NCBI GenBank assembly: GCA_905178155.1
Contig: CAJINV010000003.1
Span: 9,679,979 to 9,743,978 of the forward strand
Source: Amoebophrya sp. A120
Lineage: Eukaryota; Sar; Dinophyceae; Syndiniales; Amoebophryaceae
Direction: 5' to 3'
DNA: 64,000 nt
In this document: piece by piece, positions 34,858 through 46,080 of the stretch
How the letters are laid out: each line of letters opens with the position of its first letter
Position numbering within the stretch: the first letter of the stretch is position 1
Translations under genes and position numbers: made by a program
Notes under the pieces: model-generated
The model's database searches: none
What the model saw: only the letters and a program-made list of their open reading frames with translations
What the model was told of the DNA's origin: nothing

Positions 34858-35100
34858 CCGAGACGGGACCCCGAAAGGCGAGTTTACCTATACCTAGCGT
34901 GGGACAGAGAGGTTCCCGGGTACCCCAAAAACATGCATAAAAAAACTAGAACTTGATGCGCGTTTCAAATTCTTTAAATCCCCCGAGGCGGGACCCTTGC
35001 GGGCAAATTCGCATACCCAGCGAGGGAGGATGCGGCTCCCGGGTACCCCAGAAAAAGGGCACCTTCTGTCTGCCGAAACGGGACCCTTACGGGCAAACGC
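34858..35100. repeat. Imperfect tandem repeat, about 95-125-base unit, three copies
   Basis: Copies begin near 34858, 34982 and 35074 with CCGARRCGGGACCC, followed by GGCRAATTYRC-like and AGCGWGGGA words and then CCCGGGTACCCCA. The third copy is truncated. The GGTACC core resembles the units of the TIR element at 42820-43145, but a direct relationship is not shown. Confidence 0.65.
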
Positions 35101-35271
35101 AATCGATCCAGTGTGATTTTTTCTGGTATTTCATTCTGGAACTAGGTAGACGGCTCGCACTTCAATAAATCAGCCTAGCAGTTCTTCTCCGTCCCACAGT
35201 TGTAGGAGGATGCAATGAAGATCTTGATCTGAATACCAATGCATTTCGTGCTGATGCTCTGAGCGACTTTC

Positions 35272-35370
35272 GTCTGGTCCGCGGGCCGAGTCCCAGGTTC
35301 GCAGATTCTCTGGTCCGTAGGGTCCCTGGTCTGACCAGGATCCGCTCTCTGGTTTACCCAGATACCGACT
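35272..35370. mobile_element. Relic end of the GGTATC-type TIR family
   Basis: Runs of CTGGTCC, GGGTCCCTGGTCTGACCAGG and CTGGTTTACCCAGATACC resemble the right end of the 52717-53328 element, which ends CTGGTCTACCCGGATACC. Only one side is recognisable, so I read it as a decayed or solo end. It lies directly 3' of the gene that ends at 35377. Confidence 0.5.
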
Positions 35371-35376
35371 TCCTAC

Positions 35377-38300
35377 CTATCTGTCGCAACAAGGTGCAAC
35401 CGCGCCATCGGAAAACACTTTGAAGTCTCGCGATCTACCTTCATCGCCGTACCAAAAGTGCGGGCTGGGACTGCTGACATTTTCTGTCGAATCGCTTTGG
35501 CGCAGATGCGACTGTGGAGCGACGCGCAACAAAGGTCCAGGCTGACCCGGACGCGAGCTTCTTGCCTTTCTTGCGAGTTCGTTACGATAGAAGCCGAGCA
35601 GAGAACGCAGATCCGAGACGCTCGGGTGGATCACTTTTCGTGGCGAACCTGCTCCAGGATCATCTCGACCTGAACTGACCACAGTAGCGCGCGTGTTCTG
35701 CGTATCCTGCTGCCAGTCTTTCCTCTGCTTCTGCATCGAGAGTTGACGCACCTCTGCCGCCGAGCTGCAGCAGCCGGCGGTAATAAACGGTGCCCTGCTT
35801 GCCTCCCCCACCCTGGTGTCAGCGCTACGGTCTGCGTTTTTGTTTCTTGCTGGACAGTGCGCGAAGAAACACTTCCGCCACACGGGCGATCGCAGATGCC
35901 GCAAAACCGGCGACAAACTGCAGCTGCGCTTGTCAGGGCTTGTTCCTTTCTCTTCGACAATATCGCACGGCCGATCTATTTCTACTGGAAAAAAGTCAAG
36001 GCCGTGGGGCGGCAACATAGACAGCCCCGCCGAAGTATCGGCCACTGCCCTCGAAGGACTAAGCGGGATCGGCGATGAAAAACGTGGGTCGGGGTAGAAC
36101 TGCAGAAGCGTCGTCGTGCTCCCTAGTACCGTGTTGGGATAGGGGGCGTCGTGCCCCTGCGGTGCGGCCCGGTCTTCCGCATCTTGTGCTATCTCCTCGC
36201 TTGCGCTGCTCGTAACGGAATTTCTGTGTTTTGCTGACAACACCGAACGGGCAGCAAATATATTATTCTCCTCCTTGCGCGGCCGATAGTCCGGCTCCAT
36301 AAGCGGGTTTCTCCATGTTGCAGACGTCTCTGCCGCATGCTTCTGACAGTCTGGTGAAGTGGCTGAATTTGCAGTCGGGCTAAGAACCTGCATAGATGCA
36401 CTGAGCTCGGGAACACCGGGGGATGCGGAGAAGATTGTCCCGGCGCCGTGCCTCCTGAGCCGAGGAGTCGCCGCATCGGTTGAACTTGACCCTCCTACCG
36501 GACTGTCTTTAACGGCCAGGGGTGGCGCCTGCGTGGGCACGTCATCTCCACTAGTGGCAGTTCTCGCGGGGAAAGCTCCATCGTCCGGAATGGATATCCG
36601 ACTTGTAGCTGCATGCCACCCCGGTGCGTCATCCGAAAAAATTGCGTACAAGCGCTTTTTCGCACCTGCTCCTGTAACGTTTGTCATTGGCTGTGCCTCT
36701 ACGAGGAGCCGACCGCTTTCAAGGCCTGGCGACGCGAGCGCTGTGCCTAGGCGAGGAGGATATGCAGATCCTGGAGAGCGCGACCGGGTCGCGCTGCTTC
36801 CAGAGGAACGAGACCCTGTGACACGAAGGTGTGCGACTTGATCGCGGGCACCGGCGAGTACTCTTTGCTGCCTGGACTGCAATTCGCTCGTCTGTTGCTG
36901 CTTCTGCCACCACTTTCGCAAGTCCGCAACTTCAGGAAACGGCGACACAACTGCGTCCGACCGCTTCCGAAAACGGTCCTCCAGAGCGCGGACTGCAACC
37001 GACGGACGTGCAACGTCATCGGTGCTGCCCGTGTCAACTCCTGCCGCTGCTACCGGTTTGTTCCTGAGCGAGCTCATATTAGACCGGAAATCCGAAAGAA
37101 GTGCGCGCTTTCTGGTTCTTGAATAAGCGGGGCACGGTACGTATGTGGCCCACCGACCGGGACCTGGCGGCAGCCCCCCCCCCGCCCTCACTCTCGAAAT
37201 CCAGCACCGGCAAACGAAGGGGCGCGACACTGCACAGAGCCGCTGCCTGAGGATTGATGGCCGAGGCCAAAGCGTTGGAGCACGGCGATGCACAAGAGCG
37301 TCCGAGGCTCTCCGCCGCCGGCCGGCCTTAAAATGGGTCGGACGTGCGCGGGCCGATTTCCGGGCAAGAAAATTGGGGGGACCCCCGAATTGGCGCCTGG
37401 CCCGAAGCCACCGGAGTGCCGGCGTTTGATTAAGACCTTGAAAGCCGGTTCGGCTCCGCACCCTCGCAGCGGAGCGGCACGCAGTGGGGCAAAGCGGTAA
37501 GCAAGCCCCCTCGTTTTACCCCCTAGCTTCGGCGTTGCCCGCCGGCACGGGGGGGGCGACACTTGGGAGCGTTTTGTGCGTTTTTACTCCCCGGCGAAAA
37601 GGCTCAGAACTCGGCCACGCTTGCAAAGTTTAGGGCTCCAAGATCCGCCGAGGGCAAGAAGCCCCGGGCAAGCTTCGCCCCTTGTCCGGCGCGCCGTACT
37701 TGTTGCCCTCGCTGCTGCGTCCGAAGCCCACTCGAGGACCAGAAGGCGCGCACTTCGTCCGGATTCCTGGTCTAATGATGCGATCGATCGCTTGTCGCAA
37801 ACTCTCCGAGATAGACTCCAGTGCCCGGTGGTACATCAGGCGCGAGTCTTCGGAAGTGGACCGCATCTTTTCAAGCTCAACACACTGCTTGCCTGCGAGA
37901 AGCTCCGCCCTGCAGCGCTCCTTCACTAGTTGAGCCGCGTGCTTACGCGCCATATGCCGGAAAAACCCGAGCTGGATTTTGCGCAATGCCAAGTCCCGCT
38001 CCTGCACGATCACGGACCGGGGGCGTTCTTCGCCCGCACACAGGGGCCGGTGCGTCTCCGACCGGGTACCGGTTTCGAGGTCGGCAAAAAAACATTGCTC
38101 CTGGCGAGACTCCTCCGACTTCACCTTCGGTGGCGCCGCGACAAGTCGAGGCTTATCAGGTGCCACGAAAGGCGTGCTGCGCTCTGCCAACGGGTAGGGA
38201 TGTAATGTGCTGTTGCGTATTGACTTTTTTTGCGACGCCACTGTCCGGACCACGTGGCCGGTATTCAGGGCGGCGCGGAACGACATGAACTTCGACACCG

Positions 38301-38925
38301 CTCCTGCAACCCCACGAGTGCCTCGGCTGATATCTTCACTCTTGGTCTCCTGCGCCCGCGCGATAGACCGTGCTGTGACAGCACGGAGCGTTGTGCCGCT
38401 GAGTCGGGGCGTCGCTTTCTTCTCTCCGTGGTAGGAGTCCCGGTTGCGCTGGTTCTCGAACCTCCGGGGCCCGCCTTCCCGGTTTGCAGCGTCGGTGAGG
38501 ATGGAGGAGGATTCTGATGCGGAGCTTCTGCGAATTGACGAGCGATCTTTCACCCTATTGTTCGCAGGTGCGTCTAGCACTGCACGTGCAAGCGTTGCGT
38601 TCGAGTCGACCATTTGGCTGCTACTTCCCAGTTCTACTGTTGAAACGAGGCTCCCTAGCACGATATTGGCTGGACCACCGAGCCAGTCGGTAGGTTGGGG
38701 CTGTGAGGTTGTGAATGAAGTAGAGGTGGAACCACCACGCACTATTGCCGCGCCAATATTCTTTTCCACCTCCGGTGTGCCTTGTCCCGCCTCGCTCTGC
38801 TTACTGTCTGGGAAGGACGACAGCGTCTGCAATGTGGAAAATTGAAGAGGTTTCGTTCCAAACTTCCGGAAACCGACTGCTGATTCATTGTAACTCGTGA
38901 ATACTTGGTGGGTCCTAAAATTCAA
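35377..38925 (-). CDS. Hypothetical 968-residue disordered protein interrupted by an introner-like element
   Basis: Two open frames, 37754-38925 and 35377-37111, join in phase if 37112-37753 is spliced with a GAA|GTGCGC donor and an ACCAG|AAAG acceptor, giving about 968 residues. The first part is Ser/Arg-rich and ends in a helical stretch (KHAAQLVKERCRAEL to YHRALESISESLRQAIDRI). The second begins with another helical part (ALEDRFRKRSDAVV, WWQKQQQTSELQSRQQ) and is otherwise a Ser/Pro-rich disordered tail. No known domain. The 5' limit is not a true start: the first codon of the frame is TTG and a TTTTAG acceptor lies just inside it, so an upstream exon is likely. Alternatively the second half is its own gene starting at the ATG at 37077. 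Confidence 0.6.
37082..37772. mobile_element. 691-bp TA-flanked TIR element forming an intron (introner-like)
   Basis: The ends are inverted repeats of about 40 bases: GACCRGRAATCCG, then GAAGTGCGCGC, then TTCTGGT. They are flanked by TA on both sides (37080-37081 and 37773-37774). Precise removal of the element plus one TA deletes 693 bases (231 codons) and restores one frame on the minus strand. The TIR itself also supplies a GT donor (GAA|GTGCGC, 37753) and, in its other copy, an AG acceptor (ACCAG, 37112-37113) that splice in phase. The TA duplication points to a Tc1/mariner-like mechanism. No transposase is encoded. Confidence 0.85.
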
Positions 38926-40111
38926 AACAGCAAAGCCGCAGACAATGTGGCATGTCCTCTATTCTGCTTGTCAACTGGATCGGCTCGTCTGTAGCGAAAG
39001 AGCTATATGGAATTCGCACTACTAATTGACGCACAGAAGGATAGAAACAAGAGATTTATGTACAATGCCACTCGCACCAATTTTCGCCATCTTGTTCGCT
39101 TCGCCCTGCTCAGTCCTCTCGCGGCTCATCTGCATTTCTGTCGCGAAGACACTTCTCTTGTGACCATACCGGATAGATACTGCGGAGAGGCGAGCTTTCT
39201 CCTGAGGCACTCGCGGCTTATCGCCCGGAGACAGCGCTGCCATGGTCTTGAATTGCTTGACCACCTGCTTTCGCTTTCCGGTGTTGAAATACACAGCAGG
39301 TTCACAATGAACCTAGCCGGCCCTTCTGGGATTCCTGCTAGTTGGACCGCAACGCAAGTGAAAAATATGCGCGGATCGTCATATCTTGGGAAAGCCACCG
39401 CTCTCTTCAGAGCGATATCGGTTACGATACACGAACAGCTGTTCCGCCTGCACTTGCAAATCCTACTTACACCACCCACCATCTCACCCAAAACAAAGAA
39501 AAGCCGCTTCGCATCTCTACTCACGCGTAGTTCGACCCCTGACGAGGAGTAGTCTTCTTTTGATGCCCAATCGTGTCTCCCGAATTGTGTCCGATTCCCT
39601 CTCAGTCTCACTCAGGCACGTCCGTTAACCACATCGGCGAATCCCCTTCCCCGTGAGCGATGTCTTTGAATGCTGGTGCGGAAGTGCCAGACAAAAGCAG
39701 AACCACGTACGTGCCGCCTTTGCCTCTGCATGACGCTACAGATTGATACATGTGCACGACTGTACCTCTAGACGACCACACTCACAACCTGACAAGAACA
39801 CCGCTAACAGGCGAAATGCTGGCACAGTTTTGCGCTTGTGAATCCGCAGTAATTGAGATTGACGCTCAGGCTCAGTGTTGCAAGTCAAAATAGATACGCG
39901 TCTTGCTGCAACTACGTATGCACACTATTAGCAATATGAAAATACCAAGGTGCATAGTTAGTTCGGATCATCGTTTCGTCGCTCGAGTACTAGCTTCAGC
40001 TCTGCGCTAATTACACAGCGTCATGTAACTGCTCCAACGCGCGCTCCCGGGGTCGGATAGATGTTGTTGAGAGGACTTGTATATACTTCGTTCTGCCAGA
40101 GCATTTTGCTT
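38926..40111. other. Intergenic region; one possible exon
   Basis: A minus-strand frame at 39022-39294 (containing TGKRKQVVKQFKTMAALSPG and VSIRYGHKRSVFATEMQM) reads fairly like protein and could be an upstream exon of the 35.4-38.9 kb gene, but no donor of the right phase was found. The overlapping plus-strand frame is less convincing. From 39.6 to 40.1 kb nothing is seen. Confidence 0.35.
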
Positions 40112-43100
40112 TCAGTCATGCCGCTTGCGAACCAAACAGATACCGTTCTTGCAGCTTCTGAGCGTTTCCCACCGCCCTAGCCGAGGTTCCTTACCAACCG
40201 CACAGATGAAGAAACTTTCGCTTTCGACGATTTGATTCACCACGCCCGCTACGGGAATCGCTTCTTGTGGAACGAGCGTCTGCTTGGTCTGCACGCTCTT
40301 ATTCCTTCGACCATTGCACGCAGTCGCCGCACCAGAATCCAGCTTCTGCTGCTTTATTACGTCGTCACCTGTTACGCCGGCACTCTTTTCTCGGATTTTC
40401 CAGGACCTGAGGTAGCCATCGCTGCTGCCAGATAGAAGGTAGTTGCTGTGGCGCACGCATCCGAGACTGCTAATCCACATGCCGCCGTGCGCGTTTTCGA
40501 ATGACGCCTTGGGCTTGCTACTTTCTGCGGACCAGAGATGCAGGTGGCCGTCCATTCCGCCACTAGCGTAGGCACTACTCTGCAGCGCACAGACTGCATC
40601 TACAGAACTCGTGTGCTTTGCGAAGAGCAAGTGCGAATCTTGTGTAGTCTGCGAAATCGTACAGTTTTTGTTTTTGCCACAAAAAATTATATAGTTACGT
40701 AGCAAGAATGGTCCAAGCGTATAGTAGAGTCTGAGTGCGTGCGATCTGGCGCATTGCTATTTCATGTCTTTTCTAATGCGGTCAAAGAAGTAAACAAGTA
40801 CCTTCCAAAGTCTCGCAGACTTGTCGGCGCTTCCTGTGATCGGCCTGCTGGTCTGATTCAAGTCGATGCACGTGACAGCTTCGGTGTGCCCCAAGTACGT
40901 GTCAAGGCACGCAAAATGCTGCAGATCCCAGAGCTTGACGAGCTTGTCGGTGCCGGTGGTGAATACGTTCGTGCCATCGACCACCACGCCAGTAATGCGG
41001 GCGCCGCGCTGGTGCCCCGCGAGTTCCCGAATGCAACGATTCGTGAAAACGCGAGGGTCCCAGACTCGAACCAAGCTATCCCCCCCGACACTGACCAAGA
41101 GCTGCAGGGCCTCGCAAAACGCTACATCAAGCACCTCAGCATGATGTCCACCGCACGCAAAACTGTTGTGTTCGTTTATTCATTCTGTAAGTACCGTTGG
41201 TTACCACGACGCATTTTTGAAAAGTGAAAGTTGAAATATTGTACTTAAAATTTCGGGCAACAAGTTGACGTCCGACGTTGGTGTTCTCCCGCCAACATCA
41301 CTTTCAGGTCTATATATACACACAATTGTAAGCAGATTAGGATTACTCGCGGGGGCTGCCCGAGAAACGAACTTTCTTTCGTGATTCGACATCCCACTCG
41401 TAGACGACGCAATCCTTGCCGCCGGAATACACTCTGGTCTGGTCTCTTCTTACGCACGCGCTCGTACCTGTAGGTGTATGGACGCAACCCGTAAACTGTT
41501 TCGCTGCGGCTGCTAATCCAATAAATATAGGGACAAGAAAGCTGCAAAGGATTGCTGCTCCTTCTTGAGAAGGTTTTTTTTCTTTATGGCCCTCCTTCTT
41601 GAGAAGGACCCCCTTTCCGATACCGAAAAGGGGGGGGTAGGTGCAGTCGGTCGTCTGGCGGGCCGTATCCAGACATGGCCGGGTCCCTCCGGACCCGACC
41701 AGTTTTTCTTTTCGGACTTCAAAAATGTAAATCCGCAATTTCCCCGCCCCGGCAAAAAAGCGCTTCGTTTTGTTTGCTGCGGCTTCTCAGCGCGTCTCCC
41801 TTCTGCTGCGGTTTCTGTGGTGTGGCTGGAACAGAATGAAACACAACAACAGAAATAAATTTCTTGGGCGCGCGCGGACCGGCATACGGATGCAACAACA
41901 GAAAAGGCTTCAAGCGCGCGATGCGCGCGCGCAAACTGAGAAAAAGCTCGCGGCGCGCGCTGGTGCGCGCGCGCAGCGGAGAACATGCAGCGGAGAACGT
42001 GCCGCCCCAGTGGTCAAAGTGGCCGCCTCAGCTTTTCCAAATGCAGGAAGTGCTGAGATGGTCGCTTCAACATCCCGAGGGTGGTTGTCGTGCAATGCTG
42101 GGCTGCACGTAGCTGCCCCCTGGTGGTCTATTGCGTGGCAGCCCTGTTTTTGTGCAATAGAGCTACTTCACAGGAGAAGAAGCGTCGCCATGATGCATTG
42201 CGAACCACCTCCGTTTTTGAGCGGTAGAGCTGCTCCACAGTGGGTCTACGTCTACAAACTGCGCCCAAGCTACTGCGAAGCAGCTTTTTTTTTTGCGCAG
42301 TAGGTCCACGGCCTACGTCTCCAACCAAGTGGGGTGGCTATCAAGTTGGAGATGATTTACACCGGGGCAGCTGTGCTGCTGCTGGGCTCTGTGAAAGAAA
42401 GCCGCCCCCTTTGTTTTCGGAGATCGGGAGCCGGCTTTATTTTGAGAAGCAGAAAGCGCGTCGGTTCCGCTTTGCTTCCCTTGCGCTTCTTTTTTTATGA
42501 AAAGAATAAGAACAAACGAGAACTCGCTCGATAGCGTCGGCGCTGTGTACTTTGCGCACGGTAGTGCGCCTCGCAATCCATCGAAGCTGGCCGCCGCATG
42601 TGGCTGCCGTTGCGCTTTTTAAAAAACCAAGCGGCGAAAGGCGTTAGGCGCGCCGTGCCGTTGGGATTGAAATTCGCGATAGGTTTCGCGATAAACAGCC
42701 CCTTGATTTCGAAAAGGGGGGCGTGGGGGGGGTAAGCTCGGTCAGAGTCCCGCTTCTACCCCCCTTTTCGGTATCGAAAAGGGGGTCGATTAATCGTACA
42801 GCCTTTAAGCCCTTCTGAAGGCATGCAAAGGCGCGAACCAGGCGCCGCGCCCTGGGATCAGGTACCCTGGACCGGACCAGGTACCCTGGACCAGGTAACC
42901 CGGAGAATCAGGTGCCCAGTGAGCCGGGTGATCCGGAGTGTGGCGTCAGACGGCCACGCCGGGCGTCGGAAGGGCAGACCAGGCGGCGGACGACCAGGCC
43001 GGGCGGCAGACGGCCGGAGTGCGCGGCCGACGTGGTTGCTGGCAACCCAGTTCCCCGGGTACCCGGTCCACAGGGTACCTGGTCCAGAATAGTACCTGGC

Positions 43101-44293
43101 CCCAGGTGCCTGGTCTGGCCAGGGTACCTGGTTCATGCAGATACCTCTGAAGGTCGAAGGTCAAGACTTGGACCTTCAGAAGAATCAGCAAGAGACGCAT
43201 TTTTTTTGCTTGAAAATAGGATCGGGATAATCGTGAATATTTTAACCTTCTGGCGGTCGTGCTTTCTGCAGGTTTTTTTGAACTTCACAGTAAAAACGTG
43301 AAAAAGATGCAAAAAAACCTTCGGAAGGCCAAATCTTCAGAACGTTGAAAACCTTCAGACGGTCGAACTTTCTTGACCTTCAGAAGAGTTTGCAACTTTT
43401 TAGACAAAAAGCAAGCTTTCAGAAGGCCACTTTGATAAACCTTCGGAAGGTTCAAAACCTTCAGAAGGTTTTTCGCTTTTTATCAAAGTGCAGCAATTTC
43501 ATTCTGCCTCTTTCAAATATTCTTCAGAAGTTTTGCCACCTTCTGAACCCGACCTTCTGTAGATTCCTCTGAAGGCGCAAACCTTCTGAAGCATATCCAC
43601 GAGAGCGCAAATTCTTGAAAAATTCAACAACAATGCTGACAGCGACAGGCACTCACACGCATTACTTTCTTGCGCGATTGAAAAGCTCTGCCACCCGTGT
43701 CGGGCATTATCATATATAAAAAAGGCGGCTCCTGCGTTTACACTTGCAAAAGCTCGCGCTGCTTTTTGCCTCTGAGAGGCCGCCTTTTCGGCTGTTTTGA
43801 ATATCCTGACCTGATATTGGTTTTTCCTCTCTTTTCCGTGTTCGAGTTTAATTGTACGTCTTAAGTGCTGTCAGCTTGGTGAGAGAGCCCTGCCGTGGAC
43901 GGCGTCGCTAGTCTTCCAGCATCGAGAACCAGTCGACTTCTCGCTATCTGTTATCTGTTCTCACTAACCAAGTACAGAACATACAATGACTCCAAATGTG
44001 GCCCGGCAACAATCTGAGTAAGCCTTGCCTGCGATCGCGTTCACAGAACAAAAAAAGAGGACTCCACCATGAAAAATTAGTACATGTGCCCTGATGTCCG
44101 CGAGGAAAAAATATCGGCGTGTCGAGTTGAAAGGTTGCATCGGCGACTTGCGGTTTGTCAAAATCCTCTGCTACTCGTTTGCGTTTGCCAATGCTGTTGC
44201 TGTCCGTTCCCGCGATGGTTCGCAAATACTCTTTCGCGATTCGCAATCGCGTCTCATCGACACCCTCCTGCTCCGCAGGATCTTCGAAGAATT
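40112..44293 (-). CDS. RRP9: RRP9 / U3-55K, WD40 subunit of the U3 snoRNP (5' exon missing)
   Basis: Exons 44084-44293, 41347-41503, 40802-41162 and 40112-40648 join in phase with GT-AG introns and give about 421 residues. The first holds the family's N-terminal helix (DETRLRIAKEYLRTIAG) and FFPRGHQ, matching the LRGHQ that opens the human propeller. Next are SGGKDCVVYEWDVESRKK, VGGDSLVRVWDPR, GTDKLVKLWDL, GSADKSARLWK, GGMDGHLHLWS and GSSDGYLRSWK, i.e. successive WD40 blades. The C-terminal block VGKEPRLGRWE then KNGICLV is diagnostic of RRP9, which binds the U3 snoRNA B/C motif for 18S pre-rRNA processing. The 44293 edge is an acceptor (CCTACAG), so at least one short 5' exon lies further right and was not found. 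Intron 1 (41504-44083) is repeat-filled. Confidence 0.92.
41608..42786. mobile_element. 1.18 kb inverted-repeat element in the RRP9 intron
   Basis: The block at 41608-41640 (ACCCCCTTTCCGATACC then GAAAAGGGGGGGGTAG) is repeated in inverse orientation at 42756-42786. Each block is itself nearly palindromic (CCCCCTTTTCG/CGAAAAGGGGG). A third, poorer copy lies at 42690-42720. The interior is GC-rich and non-coding. I found no convincing target duplication, so the outer limits are tentative. Confidence 0.65.
42820..43145. mobile_element. 326-bp TIR element built of GGTACC palindromes
   Basis: The arms at 42845-42925 and 43045-43135 are inverted arrays of CCAGGTACCCTGGACC-like units. The outer ends are GGCATGC...GAACCAGG and, inverted, GGTATCTGCATGAACCAGG. 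TCTGAA flanks both sides (42814-42819 and 43146-43151). The end sequence resembles the 52717-53328 element, so I place both in one family. Because TCTGAA is part of the surrounding palindromes, the duplication may be coincidental. It lies in RRP9 intron 1. Confidence 0.6.
43140..43590. repeat. Array of CCTTCAGAAGG / CCTTCTGAAGG palindromes (copy 2)
   Basis: About fifteen occurrences of CTTCAGAAG, CTTCTGAAG or one-base variants (CCTTCGGAAGG, CCTTCAGACGG) within 450 bases, often flanked by AA/TT or G/C to extend the palindrome. Same motif and similar density as 30225-30670, 13 kb away. It lies within RRP9 intron 1. No coding potential. Confidence 0.8.
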
Positions 44294-46080
44294 CTGTAGG
44301 ATTGGAAAAGATCGACCATATGATAGATTCGTAAGTGAGTGATTTTTTTGTATCATATGAATACAGTGCGTGCTCCCTGCTAGGCGAAAAAGATACTCCC
44401 AGGGTGCTTTCACGTTTCAGCGAGCAGATTTCTCCCGGAGGGCCTGGGCTCGAGGGCATCTCGTGTGGCCCAGCAGCCACCCGCTTTGAACCCGCGTGCC
44501 TTCAAAATTGCAGTCAGCCCAAACAGTCTCGAGCATCATAGTGAAGCCGACATACGTAGTGAGGTGTGTAGCTACGTGTAAATCAATATTGGAAGCTGTA
44601 GTACGTGTAAATCAATATTGGAAGGCAAGAACAAATTGTTACCGTCTTCGCTGTGAGGCGATTGTCGCTCGTGGTCGGCGTGGACTCCGTTGTGTTTGTG
44701 AACGACCATTCTTCAATATCAAAATGAAATCCTTCCCCTAAGTGCGTCGGCGGCAACCACGAATTCGTGCTTTCTAGTGCTTCACATTGCAAAAAAATCG
44801 CACTATTGTTTGGCTACCAAACCCTGCATGCGCGCGCGCGACTGAGCAGCAATCCGATGCACGACATGCCATCGCGTCTTACGTTACCCTGCAGGGCTTT
44901 GGAAGCAAATCGCCCGTCTCAACTGAGTTTAAAATTCAATTTTGGAAAGCATATTAAAACTTTTTTGCATGAGAACAGAAACAGGATTATTTCTTTGGAT
45001 TCAGTCTGCTCTGACTTTAAAACGAAGAAGCCCTCCCAAATGTTATGGCCCGGAAAGGGCCTCCGCCAGACTGGAGGCCAAGGTCGTGCCCCATTTATAA
45101 AACAGGGACAATCTTGCGGCTTTTTGCGGGCCGTTGCCGTTAGATTGCTTTTTCCTGTCCTTCGGAAGTACGTGGCAACTTTTGCTAGGCCCCCCGGCAC
45201 TGCGCGAGAAACTGCCACACTAGGTGCCCCACGGGGTACGTGGGGAACCTAGTGCGGCAGTTTTCGTCTGCCTTTTCGCGGGAACGGTGGGCGCCTCAGA
45301 GGGGCGCAACACGTTCGCGGCTTGAAAGTCGCTGCTCGCGGTACATGCCAGGATCGCCGCCAGGATAGAACGCCCGGGACCCAGCAATATCCGTACACAA
45401 GGGACGCATGCTGCTTACCGGCCGCAGGTGGAAAAAAAAAACGAAAGACGCGGAGCAGTTAAAGGGGGCCGCACACCCAAATTTGGGCGCCGGCTATTAA
45501 GAAAGGCAGCAACAGGCGGCTAGTAGGGCACTGCGATTTTCCCCTTTGCGGGGAGTGCGACAAAAATCAGAACCCGGTAACCGGGGAAAATTGAGCGCGA
45601 ACAGCGCGCGATCTTGCAACTAGACGCGACGGCGCGCCCCGCTACCAGCCGGCGGCGGCATTAGTGAGAGAGAGGGGATAGCCCAAAAAATCGCAAGCCC
45701 TCCCGCCGTACGCCAGTGCCTGCGACTAGTAAAAAACATGCGCGAGCGGGAGCAAGGGGCCTCACTCGTATGGCCACCATAGCGGTGCTTTTTGCGCAGA
45801 GTGACTAGGGAAGCCCGCGCCGGTTGACCTAGTAGTGGCGGGCGGGAAAAAGACACGAACGCAAGGAGAAAGGAAACCACCAGCGACTTCTTTCCCTCTA
45901 AATTTACCCCAGGGTCTCCTTCCCGGAAGGTCAGAGCCGTCAAAAGCCCCGCAGCTGTGCGTTGCGTTTGTGCTGCTTTGCATCAACAAAATGAGTCGCT
46001 GCTTTCATGTCTTTTCATGCGATACAAATTCACCCGCCATTTTTCCGCCCTGCCGACTGGCGCGGAGCAGGTGCTCACTT
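44294..46080. other. Region upstream of RRP9 exon 44084-44293
   Basis: Should hold the missing 5' exon of RRP9 but I could not identify it. A 19-base unit (TACGTGTAAATCAATATTGG) is duplicated at 44572-44623. The 45.0-45.9 kb part is GC-rich and holds a strong hairpin at 45207-45265. Confidence 0.4.
45207..45265. repeat. Strong imperfect hairpin
   Basis: Arm AAACTGCCACACTAGGTGCC (from 45209) pairs with GGAACCTAGTGCGGCAGTTT (to 45263), with CCCAC/GTGGG extending the stem inward and a very short loop. The stem is about 24 pairs with few mismatches. It could be a miniature palindromic element or a structured RNA; nothing in the sequence decides. Confidence 0.7.

Larger units (their letters stand above)
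34169..35376. other. Intergenic region with an imperfect tandem repeat and a relic TIR end
   Basis: Contains the three-copy repeat at 34858-35100 and the partial element at 35272-35370, both listed separately. No supported gene; the 34.3-34.6 kb part is A/T-rich. Confidence 0.5.

Noticed and set aside
39007-39552. 181-codon plus-strand frame
   Set aside because: It overlaps a more protein-like minus-strand frame, all supported genes are on the minus strand, and it shows no domain.
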